From: Myxococcota bacterium
GTDB lineage: Bacteria; Myxococcota_A; UBA9160; UBA4427
DNA length: 64,000 bases
NCBI GenBank assembly: GCA_028278345.1
Contig: JANQEL010000206.1
Location: forward strand, 1 to 64,000
Direction: 5' to 3'
Shown: one piece after another, positions 55,401 to 64,000 of the stretch
Layout of the letters: the number at the start of each line of letters is the position of its first letter
How positions within the stretch are numbered: position 1 is the first letter of the stretch
Program-made: the position numbers and the translations under genes
Notes under the pieces: model-generated
What the model saw: the letters and a program-made list of their open reading frames with translations, nothing else
The model's database searches: none
Told to the model about the DNA's origin: nothing

Positions 55401-58400
55401 GCTCGCCTCATGGCCTGGTGTTCGCGCCTTCGGGTGCCGTCGCGTACGTGGCCCTCGAGGATTCGGGTGAAGTCGTCGAGATCGACGTCTCGACCCGCAC
55501 CCTCGCGCGCATCGCGCTCGTCGGTTCGACGCCGCGGCATCTCGCCGTCTCGCCCGATGGCACGACCCTCTACGTTTCGCGCTTCATCACGCCTCCCGTT
55601 CCCGGCGAAGACACCCTCGCTCCGGATCCCCTCTCGGGCGGTGGCGAGGTCGTCGCTCTCGATACCTCCGACTTCACGACCATGAGCACCATCGTCGTGC
55701 ACTACAGCGACGATCTGGAGACGGAGAACACGGGCCCCGGTCTTCCCAACTACCTCGGTCCACTGGCGATCTCGCCCGATGCCCAGGTGGCCTACCTGCC
55801 TTCGAAGCAGGACAACGTGCTCGGCGGGGAAGGGCGGCCGGGCACCGACCTCGACTTCGATCACACGGTGCGCGCGATCAGCTCGCGCATCGATCTCGCG
55901 AGTGAGCTCGAAGAGACGTCGGACCGCATCGATCACGACAACGCATCGGTGGCGAGCCACGCGGCCTTCGGTCCCTTCGGTGTGCATCTCTTCACCGCTC
56001 TCGAGGGCAATCGCCAGGTCGCGGTGAGCGACACGCTGGTCGATAGCGAGATCGCGCGCTTCGATGTCGGGCGCGCGCCCCAGGGTCTTGCGCTCTCCCC
56101 GGATGGCACGCGCATCGCGGTCCACAACTTCATGGATCGCACGGTCGAGGTGATCGACGTCGCGGACATCGTCGTGCACGGCGGCATCAGCGTGGTGTCG
56201 TTGGGCACGGTTTCGACCGTGGCCAACGAATCGCTTTCGGCCCCGGTACTCCTCGGCAAGCAGCACTTCTACGACGCGCGCGACGATCGCCTCGCGGGGC
56301 TCGACTACATGTCGTGCGCTTCGTGTCACAACGCGGCGGGAAGCGACGGTCGTATCTGGGACTTCACCCAGTTCGGTGAAGGTCTGCGCACCACGATCGC
56401 CCTCGAAGGTCACGGACAGGAGAACGGTCCCCTTCACTGGTCGGCGAACTTCGACGAGGTGCAGGACTTCGAAGGGCAGATTCGCAGCTTCGCTCTCGGT
56501 CTCGGCTTGATGGAGGACGCCGACTTCGAGGCCGGCACGCGCAGCGATCCCCTGGGCGATCCCAAGGCGGGCTTGAGTCCCGACCTGGATGCGTTGGCCG
56601 CGTATGTCGAGTCCCTCTCGACGGTGGGCGTGAGTCCCCATCGCGAAGCCAACGGCGATCTCACGGTCGATGCGTTGGCGGGACGCGCACTGTTCGAAAA
56701 CCTCGCGTGCGAGAGTTGTCACTCGGGTTCGACCTTCACCGACAGTGCAACCCTCGCGATGCACGACGTCGGGACGCTCTTCCCGGCTTCGGGTCCGCAG
56801 ACGGCCCTCGATACCCCCACCCTGCTCGGGCTCTGGGCGACGGGTCCCTACCTGCACGACGGTTCGGCGCCGACGCTCCAGGAGGCCATCGTCGCCCACA
56901 CGACGCTCGGGCTTTCGCTCACCGCTGGCGAGCTCGATCAGCTCTCCGCCTATCTGCTGCAGATCGACGATCTCGAGAGCGCCGCATGGTCGCCGCCCGA
57001 TAGCGATGGCGATGGTTTCCACGACGGTATCGACGCGTTCCCGAACGACCCGAACGAGTGGGCCGATAGCGACGGCGATGGTGTCGGCGACAACGGAGAT
57101 GCCTTTCCCCTCGATCCGACTGAAACGACGGATAGCGATGACGACGGCGTCGGCGACAATGCGGATGCCTTCCCGAACGATCCCACCGAAACTGCAGACA
57201 GTGACGGCGACGGTGTGGGCGACAACGCGGACGCCTTCCCGAATGATCCGACCGAAACCGTCGACAGCGACGGCGACGGTGTCGGCGACAATGGGGACGT
57301 CTTCCCCGCCGATCCGACCGAGTGGGCCGATCGCGATGGCGATGGAATCGGCGACAACAGCGATCCCTACCCGGACGATCCGACCAACACGCCTCCTGCG
57401 ACTGTGGGCCAGCTGCATCACGAAGTGATCAGCGGCGTCGGGTCTGGCTGGCAGACCGTGACGTTGCCCGCGACCTATGCCGACATGGTCGTGGTGGCGG
57501 GTGTCGTCTACGAGGCGAGCGATCTACCCGCGGTAGCGCGCGTGCGCAACGCCGGTGGCAACGCCTTCGAGCTGCGCGTCCAGAACCCGAGTGACACGGC
57601 CCTTTCGGGCTACACCGTGAACGTCCTGGTCGCCGAAGCGGGGCAGTACACGACGGCCGACGACGGGATCCAGTTCGAGGCGCGCAAGCGACCCTCGAGC
57701 GTGACCGACCACGACGGCAGTTGGGTGGGCGAAACGGAGAGCTACCTCAACAGCTACACCGCACCGGTCGTGATCGGTCAGGTGATGACCGAGAACGACG
57801 CCGACTGGAGCGCGTTCTGGTCGTCCGACGGCAACCGCAACAATCCCGCCGACGCGGACGGCTTGAGCGTGGGTAAACACGTCGCCGAGGATTCGGACAT
57901 CACGCGCGCCGATGAAACGCTGGGCTTCATGGTCTTCGAAGCCGGGGTGAGCGAAGCAGGTACCGTCTCGATCGAAGCCGGCATCACCGGGGATTCGGTG
58001 GAAGGCATCGTCGAAGGTGCCGCCCCGTGGTCATTCCCGGTTTCGAGCGTCGACGGCACAGCGGTCTCGACCCTCGCGGGCATGGATGGTGCGAACGGGG
58101 GCTGGTCGGTGCTCTACGGTGCCGATGCGCTTTCCGGGGGCAACCTCGCCGTCGCGATCGACGAGGACCAGATCCTCGACAGCGAACGGGACCGCACCAC
58201 CGAGCAGGTCGCATATGTGATCGCCCGAGACATCGTACCGCCCGACCCGGATCCCGATCCCGACACGCCGCCCGTGGCGTCGCTCCTGCCGGCGCACTAC
58301 ACGCTCGGCGTGCTCGCCGCGGGAGAGCCGGTCTTCATCGATCGCGGTTATACCTACACCGCGATTCCGGCCGAGATCGATGGCATCACTGCGATCAACA

Positions 58401-58663
58401 CGGCGAACAACGACAAGCGCCTCGACATCGACATGCGCATCGAACTCGCGCGGCCGGCCACGGTCTACGTGGGCTTCGACGTGCGTGTGCCCGACCAGCC
58501 CTCGTGGCTCGTGGGGTGGGAACTCGTGTCGGGTTGGACGATCGAAACCGACGACACCGATTACGACGTCTATCGCCAGAGCTTCCCGGCGGGCGAGGTC
58601 TCACTCGGAGGCACGGAAGCCGCCACGGGCAGCGTCTCGATGTACGTGGTGGGGGTGGAGTAG
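52496..58663 (+). CDS. Giant secreted fusion: galactose-oxidase-like domain plus di-heme cytochrome c module
   Basis: This is a 2,055-residue secreted protein; the signal peptide is cut near residue 29 (PPAVALA). Domains in order are: galactose-oxidase kelch domain and DUF1929 (about 30-498), F5/8 type C (506-635), an unknown module (641-772), PKD (782-871), a YVTN-type beta-propeller (874-1245), a di-heme cytochrome c peroxidase module (1247-1500, C1274xxC1277H and C1405xxC1408H), six DSDGDG calcium repeats (1502-1633), an uncharacterised beta domain that may be lectin-like (1637-1915), and a second copy of the unknown module (1925-2055). The copper-radical residues of fungal galactose oxidase have matches: C98 (HNMFC), Y146, Y355-H356 (NYHS) and H442 (THAVNTD). 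The oxidase should therefore be able to form the Tyr-Cys cofactor and make H2O2. I chose the ATG at 52496 because GGAG lies seven bases upstream. Confidence 0.88.
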   Translation: MPLPPLARRLGLLVVVLHLLLLPPAVALADAVNGEWGPVIAWPHIPVSAANLPDGRILTWSGSERDTWPTDEQTYSATWNPETNEFIEIFHDGHNMFCAHLAMMEDGQVFVNGGRNQTNSPWTSLFDYRDDQWTQIEDMATGGRWYAVTLAMPNGEIITNMGTASNFRNPEKWSEEGSWEVLNGIDWNAMRTRRDGTDGDRRWWANLTITPFGEIFHFWDTVESHLIDPTGVGSFRDAGLVADSSDYSPGVAIQFAEGKMLVAGGNQGSWDTGSQRQAFVVDLNGTPTITGTGDMNRRRTFANLVTLPNGEVIAIGGNTSGQGFSDVGTVYEAEIWNPDTGSWRLVAAMSVPRNYHSTALLLTDGRVLAAGGGYGASNPIPANHQDGQVYTPPYLFSPAGGLATRPDISSAPGTVIHGNDIALTATPGMDRFTMVRMASTTHAVNTDTRFHEVAFSEDAPGSYTLSPTDNPNLLLPGYWMLFAIDAAGVPSVAHVIRVGRAIADEPWQFVKLTSLSEENGQSFAAIAELGVYDGNGEAIDSALWTASADSEASGNGAALGIDGDPGTFWMSETSGAPHPHEFVLDLGRGHEITGISYLPRQDSADGRIEQYEVRLSEDGITYTPALARGSFEPFAGGGTAIESLAPAHYQLGVLSADEPVFIDRSYVYTSVPSDLEGATSVQTANNDKRMPISITIGLSAPRTVYLGWDDRVAAIPSWLASWELVPDWLIETDDTNFRVYRQGFPAGDVVLGETENTSGPLSMYVIAITDGPPAQDVYFDTEVPVVDVEIDASPAAATDSEIAFSATPAATLEYQWSFGDGSAPTVFDSDPTALHTFVAPGRYNVVLTVRDTVSGDEQSYSITQIIYDASIDPLDDGLRRLSSSSVAYHPTRDEIWNVNPDNDTVAAVDPSMLLPAAEVGVGDEPRALAVAPDGRVWVVSKGASQIDIVDPLTRTVDETIALSDGVEGRSPHGLVFAPSGAVAYVALEDSGEVVEIDVSTRTLARIALVGSTPRHLAVSPDGTTLYVSRFITPPVPGEDTLAPDPLSGGGEVVALDTSDFTTMSTIVVHYSDDLETENTGPGLPNYLGPLAISPDAQVAYLPSKQDNVLGGEGRPGTDLDFDHTVRAISSRIDLASELEETSDRIDHDNASVASHAAFGPFGVHLFTALEGNRQVAVSDTLVDSEIARFDVGRAPQGLALSPDGTRIAVHNFMDRTVEVIDVADIVVHGGISVVSLGTVSTVANESLSAPVLLGKQHFYDARDDRLAGLDYMSCASCHNAAGSDGRIWDFTQFGEGLRTTIALEGHGQENGPLHWSANFDEVQDFEGQIRSFALGLGLMEDADFEAGTRSDPLGDPKAGLSPDLDALAAYVESLSTVGVSPHREANGDLTVDALAGRALFENLACESCHSGSTFTDSATLAMHDVGTLFPASGPQTALDTPTLLGLWATGPYLHDGSAPTLQEAIVAHTTLGLSLTAGELDQLSAYLLQIDDLESAAWSPPDSDGDGFHDGIDAFPNDPNEWADSDGDGVGDNGDAFPLDPTETTDSDDDGVGDNADAFPNDPTETADSDGDGVGDNADAFPNDPTETVDSDGDGVGDNGDVFPADPTEWADRDGDGIGDNSDPYPDDPTNTPPATVGQLHHEVISGVGSGWQTVTLPATYADMVVVAGVVYEASDLPAVARVRNAGGNAFELRVQNPSDTALSGYTVNVLVAEAGQYTTADDGIQFEARKRPSSVTDHDGSWVGETESYLNSYTAPVVIGQVMTENDADWSAFWSSDGNRNNPADADGLSVGKHVAEDSDITRADETLGFMVFEAGVSEAGTVSIEAGITGDSVEGIVEGAAPWSFPVSSVDGTAVSTLAGMDGANGGWSVLYGADALSGGNLAVAIDEDQILDSERDRTTEQVAYVIARDIVPPDPDPDPDTPPVASLLPAHYTLGVLAAGEPVFIDRGYTYTAIPAEIDGITAINTANNDKRLDIDMRIELARPATVYVGFDVRVPDQPSWLVGWELVSGWTIETDDTDYDVYRQSFPAGEVSLGGTEAATGSVSMYVVGVE
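54418..54813 (+). repeat. First copy of a duplicated module in the giant fusion
   Basis: This encodes residues about 641-772 of the fusion, opening SLAPAHYQLGVLSADEPVFI. The same order of motifs (PAHY.LGVL, EPVFIDR, TANNDKR, PSWL..WELV, IETDDT, VYRQ.FPAG, SMYV) recurs at the C-terminus. I do not recognise the family. Confidence 0.8.
56999..57394 (+). repeat. Six tandem 66-bp calcium-binding repeats (coding)
   Basis: Six in-frame 22-codon units encode DSDGDGVGDN.DAFP.DPTE, the thrombospondin type 3-like, aspartate-rich Ca2+-binding repeat. They link the cytochrome module to the following beta domain, probably as a rigid calcium-stiffened rod. Unit sequences differ at many third positions, so this is not a recent expansion. 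Confidence 0.9.
58270..58660 (+). repeat. Second copy of the duplicated module, at the C-terminus
   Basis: This encodes residues about 1925-2055 and matches the module at 54418-54813 along its whole length (LLPAHYTLGVLAAGEPVFID, then NTANNDKRLDID). A terminal copy could bind substrate, a partner or the cell surface. Confidence 0.8.
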
Positions 58664-58686
58664 CGAGTCGAAGCGCCGCGACCGAA

Positions 58687-60718
<2,032 letters not shown>

Positions 60719-60729
<11 letters not shown>

Positions 60730-62461
60730 CGTCGTCGCGCCCGACCAGCCGCACGACGCGGCCTTCGGGTAGGCCATCGCGGGTGTCCGGAGCGCCGAGT
60801 CGTGCGGCATCGGCCGAAAGGTCGTCCGGCTGCTCTTGTGAATCGCGCTCGGCCTGGACGCGCAGCCGGTAGTGGTCGGTCTCGCGTTGGGTGGTCTCGT
60901 CGTCCCAACTGAGCACCCGCGCCATCTCTTCAGCGACGCAGGGTGCCGATTCGACGCCGCGGTGGAAGGTTTCGATCGAGATGCGGGTGCGCCGGGTGAG
61001 CACGTCGTCGAGGTGGAGGGCGCCTTCGTGGCTGGCCGCGTAGGCAGCCTCGACGCGCAGGTAGGTCTTCGTGCCGGGGATCGTTTCGGCCAGCTCGGGG
61101 CGCTCTTCGATCATCGCGAGCAGATCGAAGATGCGCGTGCCGTGACGCGAGAGCAGATGCTCGATCTGTTGTCGGTGAAGGCCGGTCTCGGTGGCGATCG
61201 AACTGCGTCGGTTCCAGGTGGGATGAAAGCCGTCGGCCCCGATCAGGGGAAGGCTCGCGGTGCAGCTCGGCGGCACCTTGCGATCGAGGCTCTGCACCGC
61301 CACGTCGATGGCTTCTTCCGCCATCGGTCGGTAGGTCGTGTACTTCCCCCCGGCGACGGTGATCAAGCCCGAGACCGACTGCGACACGGCGTGGGTTCGC
61401 GACAGCTCGCTCGTGGCGTCGCTCTCGCCGTGGAGCAGGGGGCGCAGGCCGGCGTATACGCCCTCGATGTCTTCGTAGCGCAGGGGTGTCGCGAGTACGG
61501 CGTTGAGGGTGCCGAGCAGGTAGTCGATGTCGCTGCGGCTCGCCGCGGGGTGGGCGAGGTCGAGCTGCCAATCGGTATCCGTCGTGCCGATGATCCAGTG
61601 GTGCTTCCAGGGGATGACGAAGAGCACACTCTTCTCGGTTCGCAGCACGAGGCCGCAATCGCCGTGGATGCGATCGCGCGGCACCACCATGTGGATGCCC
61701 TTCGAGGCTCGCACCTTGATGCGTCCGCGCCCGGCCATGGCCTGCACCTGATCGGTCCACACGCCGGTCGCATTGATGAACTGCCGCGCGCGCACCAGGA
61801 ACTCGTCGCCAGTCTCCATGCACGAGACGCGCGCGCCGGTGACGCGGCTCCCCGTTTCCTGGAGCTCGACGACCCGGGCACTGCTCATCACGGCGGCACC
61901 GTGGCTCACGGCGGTGCGGACGAGGGCGAGGGTGTGCCGCGCGTCGTCGACCTGTGCATCGGAGAACTCGATTCCGCCGACCAGCGCCTTCTTCGAAAGC
62001 CCGGGGAATCGTTTGAGCGCGCCACGACGGCTCCAGTGCTTGTGGGCTTCGAGGCTGCGATGTCCCGGTAGGGCGTCGTAGAGCATGACGCCGGCGCCGA
62101 TGTAGGCGCGATCGATCAGCGGGCGGGTGAGAGGCATGAGGAAGCGGATGGGTCGCACGAGGTGGGGGCACAGGGTGTCGATCATCAGGCTCTGCTCGCG
62201 CAGGGCCTCGCGCACGAGATCGAACTGCATCTGCTCGAGGTAGCGGATGCCGCCGTGGATCAACTTGCTCGAGCGGCTCGAGGTGCCCGCAGCCCAATCG
62301 CGCCCTTCGATCAGCGCGACCGAGAGGCCGCGGCTCGCGGCGTCGAGGGCGGCGCCAGCGCCGGTGACACCGCCGCCGATGATGGCCACATCGAAGACCT
62401 CGTCTTCCAGGCGACGTCGCGCGCGTTCGCGTTGTGCGGGATCGAGTCGGCTACTGAACAT
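60719..62461 (-). CDS. glpD: Aerobic glycerol-3-phosphate dehydrogenase
   Basis: This is a 580-residue FAD enzyme. The dinucleotide site is DVAIIGGGVTGAGAALDAASRGL (about 24-46), then GTSSRSSKLIHGGIRYLEQ, FINATGVWTDQV, GTTDTDWQLDL and SGLITVAGGKYTTYRPMAEEAID, all typical of GlpD. It oxidises glycerol 3-phosphate to dihydroxyacetone phosphate and feeds electrons to quinone at the inner membrane. A C-terminal helical domain (about 400-530) is normal. No glpF or glpK is nearby. Confidence 0.94.
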
Positions 62462-62531
62462 CGGTGTGCATCGGCTTGCATGGCCCGTCGCCCGGGTTCG
62501 CGGCCGCGTTCCCGCTCTTGCGAAAGACTCG

Positions 62532-63518
62532 CTAGGGCGCGACCGAAGGCCCGGTATCGGCGGGCGCCGCGGGTGCGACGACCGCAGAGGTCGTTGGCGT
62601 ATCCGACGAGCGTAGTGCGAACTGGGTTCGCTCGCTGTAGTCCATCGTGGTGCCGTCTTCGAGGACGACGGTCTGGCTGCGTTCTTCCTTGGCGAGAACG
62701 AGGCCGTGGCCGGGTGCGTACCAACGCGTCACGGTGATGTCACCGGAAGGAACTTCCATGCGTGTGCCGTAGGCTTCGACCACACCGGAGATCTCCCCGG
62801 TGAGTCGGATGACGAGGCACTGCTCGAAGTGACCCGCCGGCGTGTCCGCCGCCTGCACGCCGAGGACTTCGCCTTCGAGGCGCGTGTGGAGGTCTCGCTG
62901 ACTGCGCACGCCGACCTCCCAGCGCTGGCCCGGCTCGGCGTCCGACTCGAGGATCGAGAGCGGCACCTCGTAGCGGGTGACGACATCGAGGGTGCTCGTG
63001 GGATCGGCGCTTCGTTCGGCCACGAGTTCGAGGCGCGAACCCGAAACGCGCAGATACCGGGTGTGGCTCTCGCTGATTTCACCGCTGGCCGCCGTGCTCT
63101 TCGCGCGCAGCGTCGAATCGACGCGCACGACGTCGCTCCCGTAGTCGGGATCGCGCGGCGCGATCTCGTCGATGCGGGTGCCGCGGAGCTTCTCGATCTC
63201 GGCCTCCTGGCCTTCGACGGCGCGCGAGCGTTCGCGCAGATAGAGATAGGTGGAGCGCGTGCCGGGTGCCGTGGGAATCCAGGCGCCGCCCTGGGCGGTG
63301 GGCTGCGGGTTCGCGACGGTCGTTTCGTCGACACCCTCGATGGCGGCTTGCAGGGCTTCGGCTTCGACTGCGGTTTCCGCGGTCTGCGCTTCCTCTATGA
63401 CTACCGCGGGCGCTTCCTCGCCGTTCGCCGTGCCTACGCACACGACGAGCACGAAGCAGGTCATCGCCATCGCGAGGCGCAAATCGATCTTCGGGCACAC
63501 ACTCATGTGCAACTGCAT
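62532..63518 (-). CDS. Secreted hypothetical protein
   Basis: This is a 328-residue protein that I do not recognise. A signal peptide (LAMAMTCFVLVVCVGTANGEE) is followed by an acidic Ala-rich stretch. A beta-rich domain (about 75-300) comes next, with SRTYLYLRE-like start, LRVSGSRLELVAERS, EPGQRWEVGVRSQRDL and GDITVTRWYAPGHGLVLAKEE. This resembles secreted DUF3108-type beta proteins in pattern only. The tail is Ala/Pro-rich. An ATG at 63506 is an alternative start. It is 70 bases upstream of glpD on the same strand. Confidence 0.65.
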   Translation of the reverse strand: MQLHMSVCPKIDLRLAMAMTCFVLVVCVGTANGEEAPAVVIEEAQTAETAVEAEALQAAIEGVDETTVANPQPTAQGGAWIPTAPGTRSTYLYLRERSRAVEGQEAEIEKLRGTRIDEIAPRDPDYGSDVVRVDSTLRAKSTAASGEISESHTRYLRVSGSRLELVAERSADPTSTLDVVTRYEVPLSILESDAEPGQRWEVGVRSQRDLHTRLEGEVLGVQAADTPAGHFEQCLVIRLTGEISGVVEAYGTRMEVPSGDITVTRWYAPGHGLVLAKEERSQTVVLEDGTTMDYSERTQFALRSSDTPTTSAVVAPAAPADTGPSVAP

Positions 63519-63594
63519 CGGCGATCGACCCGAACGACTGAAGACTCCCCAGGGCCGGGCGGCGGGGCGTTGCAGTATGAGTCGAAGCCCGCGA

Positions 63595-64000
63595 TCAGAC
63601 CGAAAGGCAGCGCGCGTGGCTCGTCACGATCGCGCGCAGGGTGTCCCACGCGGTGCGCCCCACGTCCTCGAAGCGCACCGCCATGCCGATCGGCAGGGTC
63701 GGTTGTGAGAGGTTTCCCGGCACGTTGGTGTAGAGCACGTTGGCGTCGAAGCTGAGCTCGCCATCGGGGGTGAGAAGGGCGACTTCGACCCGCGCGCCAC
63801 TCATCGAGGGGCGCGGGGTCTCGAGAAACGCGCCGCCGGCCGAGAGGCTGTAGATCGAAACCAGCTTGCGGCGGCCGCCCACCGTCACCGTGGCCTGACC
63901 GACGACCGGAGCGCGGGTGTCGCAGCGCAGGAAGTCCTGGGTGTGTCGCGACATCGCGGCGTTGAGCTGGAAGCGCAGGGCGTTGTCGGCGATCGGGGTC
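63595..64000 (-). CDS. PilZ-domain protein, partial at the window edge
   Basis: At least 120 residues of a PilZ-type domain are present: FLRCDTRAPVVGQATVTVGG at the start, then YSLSAGGAFLETPRPSMSGARV matching the D/NxSxxG strand, and PIGMAVRFEDVGRTAWDTLRAIV. The first RxxxR motif is reduced, so c-di-GMP binding is uncertain. An ATG at 63954 could be the start, but the frame remains open to base 64000 and encodes plausible sequence (DNALRFQLNAA), so the gene probably continues outside the window, perhaps with another PilZ domain. Confidence 0.7.
   Translation of the reverse strand, partial: TPIADNALRFQLNAAMSRHTQDFLRCDTRAPVVGQATVTVGGRRKLVSIYSLSAGGAFLETPRPSMSGARVEVALLTPDGELSFDANVLYTNVPGNLSQPTLPIGMAVRFEDVGRTAWDTLRAIVTSHARCLSV

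Noticed and set aside
56999..57394. Tandem 66-bp repeats as a CRISPR or minisatellite
   Set aside because: They are in-frame, encode DSDGDG calcium-binding units and have no unique spacers.

Overview
The window looks like a chromosomal segment from a Gram-negative, high-GC bacterium. It encodes many lipobox proteins, a secretin, a Na+-translocating NADH:quinone oxidoreductase, PilZ proteins and F420-type (LLM) oxidoreductases. A deltaproteobacterial-type lineage (Myxococcota/Desulfobacterota-like) is my best guess; no rRNA or other phylogenetic marker is present to prove it. Coding density is high, with many 1-47 nt overlaps. I see no IS element, phage, integrase, CRISPR array, rRNA or tRNA.

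Left third (1-20.8 kb): a zinc-ribbon/NucS-like protein, a large ankyrin lipoprotein, a GspA/ExeA-like membrane ATPase, an alpha/beta hydrolase and a PAS histidine kinase. Then come two GT39-like membrane glycosyltransferases flanking a translationally coupled phosphodiesterase-ankyrin lipoprotein pair. RecD2 helicase, a PilZ protein, a HAD phosphatase, a DUF5658-like membrane protein and ApaG follow.

Centre (20.9-33.7 kb): a complete MSHA-type type IV pilus cluster on the minus strand in the order mshI-J-K-L-M-N-E-G-A-C-D-O-P. It includes an MshE ATPase with both c-di-GMP-binding MshEN motifs. Divergent from it is selD, which carries an in-frame UGA at the catalytic cysteine position followed by a convincing bacterial SECIS hairpin. 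SelD is therefore itself a selenoprotein, and a standard gene call would start about 130 nt too late. Next is nqrABCDEF-apbE-nqrM (35.0-42.3 kb), the whole Na+-NQR complex with its flavin transferase and iron-centre maturation factor.

Right third (42.7-64 kb): a Sel1-repeat lipoprotein, two LLM oxidoreductases, a GH84 glycosidase coupled to a zinc-ribbon protein, OsmC and an HtrA-like lipoprotein protease. The most unusual locus follows: a YtkA-like lipoprotein, a MauG-like di-heme lipoprotein, and a 2,055-residue secreted protein. The large protein fuses a galactose-oxidase-type copper-radical oxidase (all Cu and Tyr-Cys residues kept) to discoidin, PKD and beta-propeller domains, a di-heme cytochrome peroxidase module, six Ca2+-binding repeats and lectin-like domains. 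GlnB (PII), a third GspA/MshM-type ATPase, GlpD, a secreted hypothetical and a partial PilZ protein close the window.

Connections: c-di-GMP probably links the PilZ proteins and the pilus through MshE. NqrM and ApbE mature the NQR complex. The YtkA-like/MauG-like/copper-oxidase genes look like one extracellular redox unit; this is an inference from adjacency and domain content.
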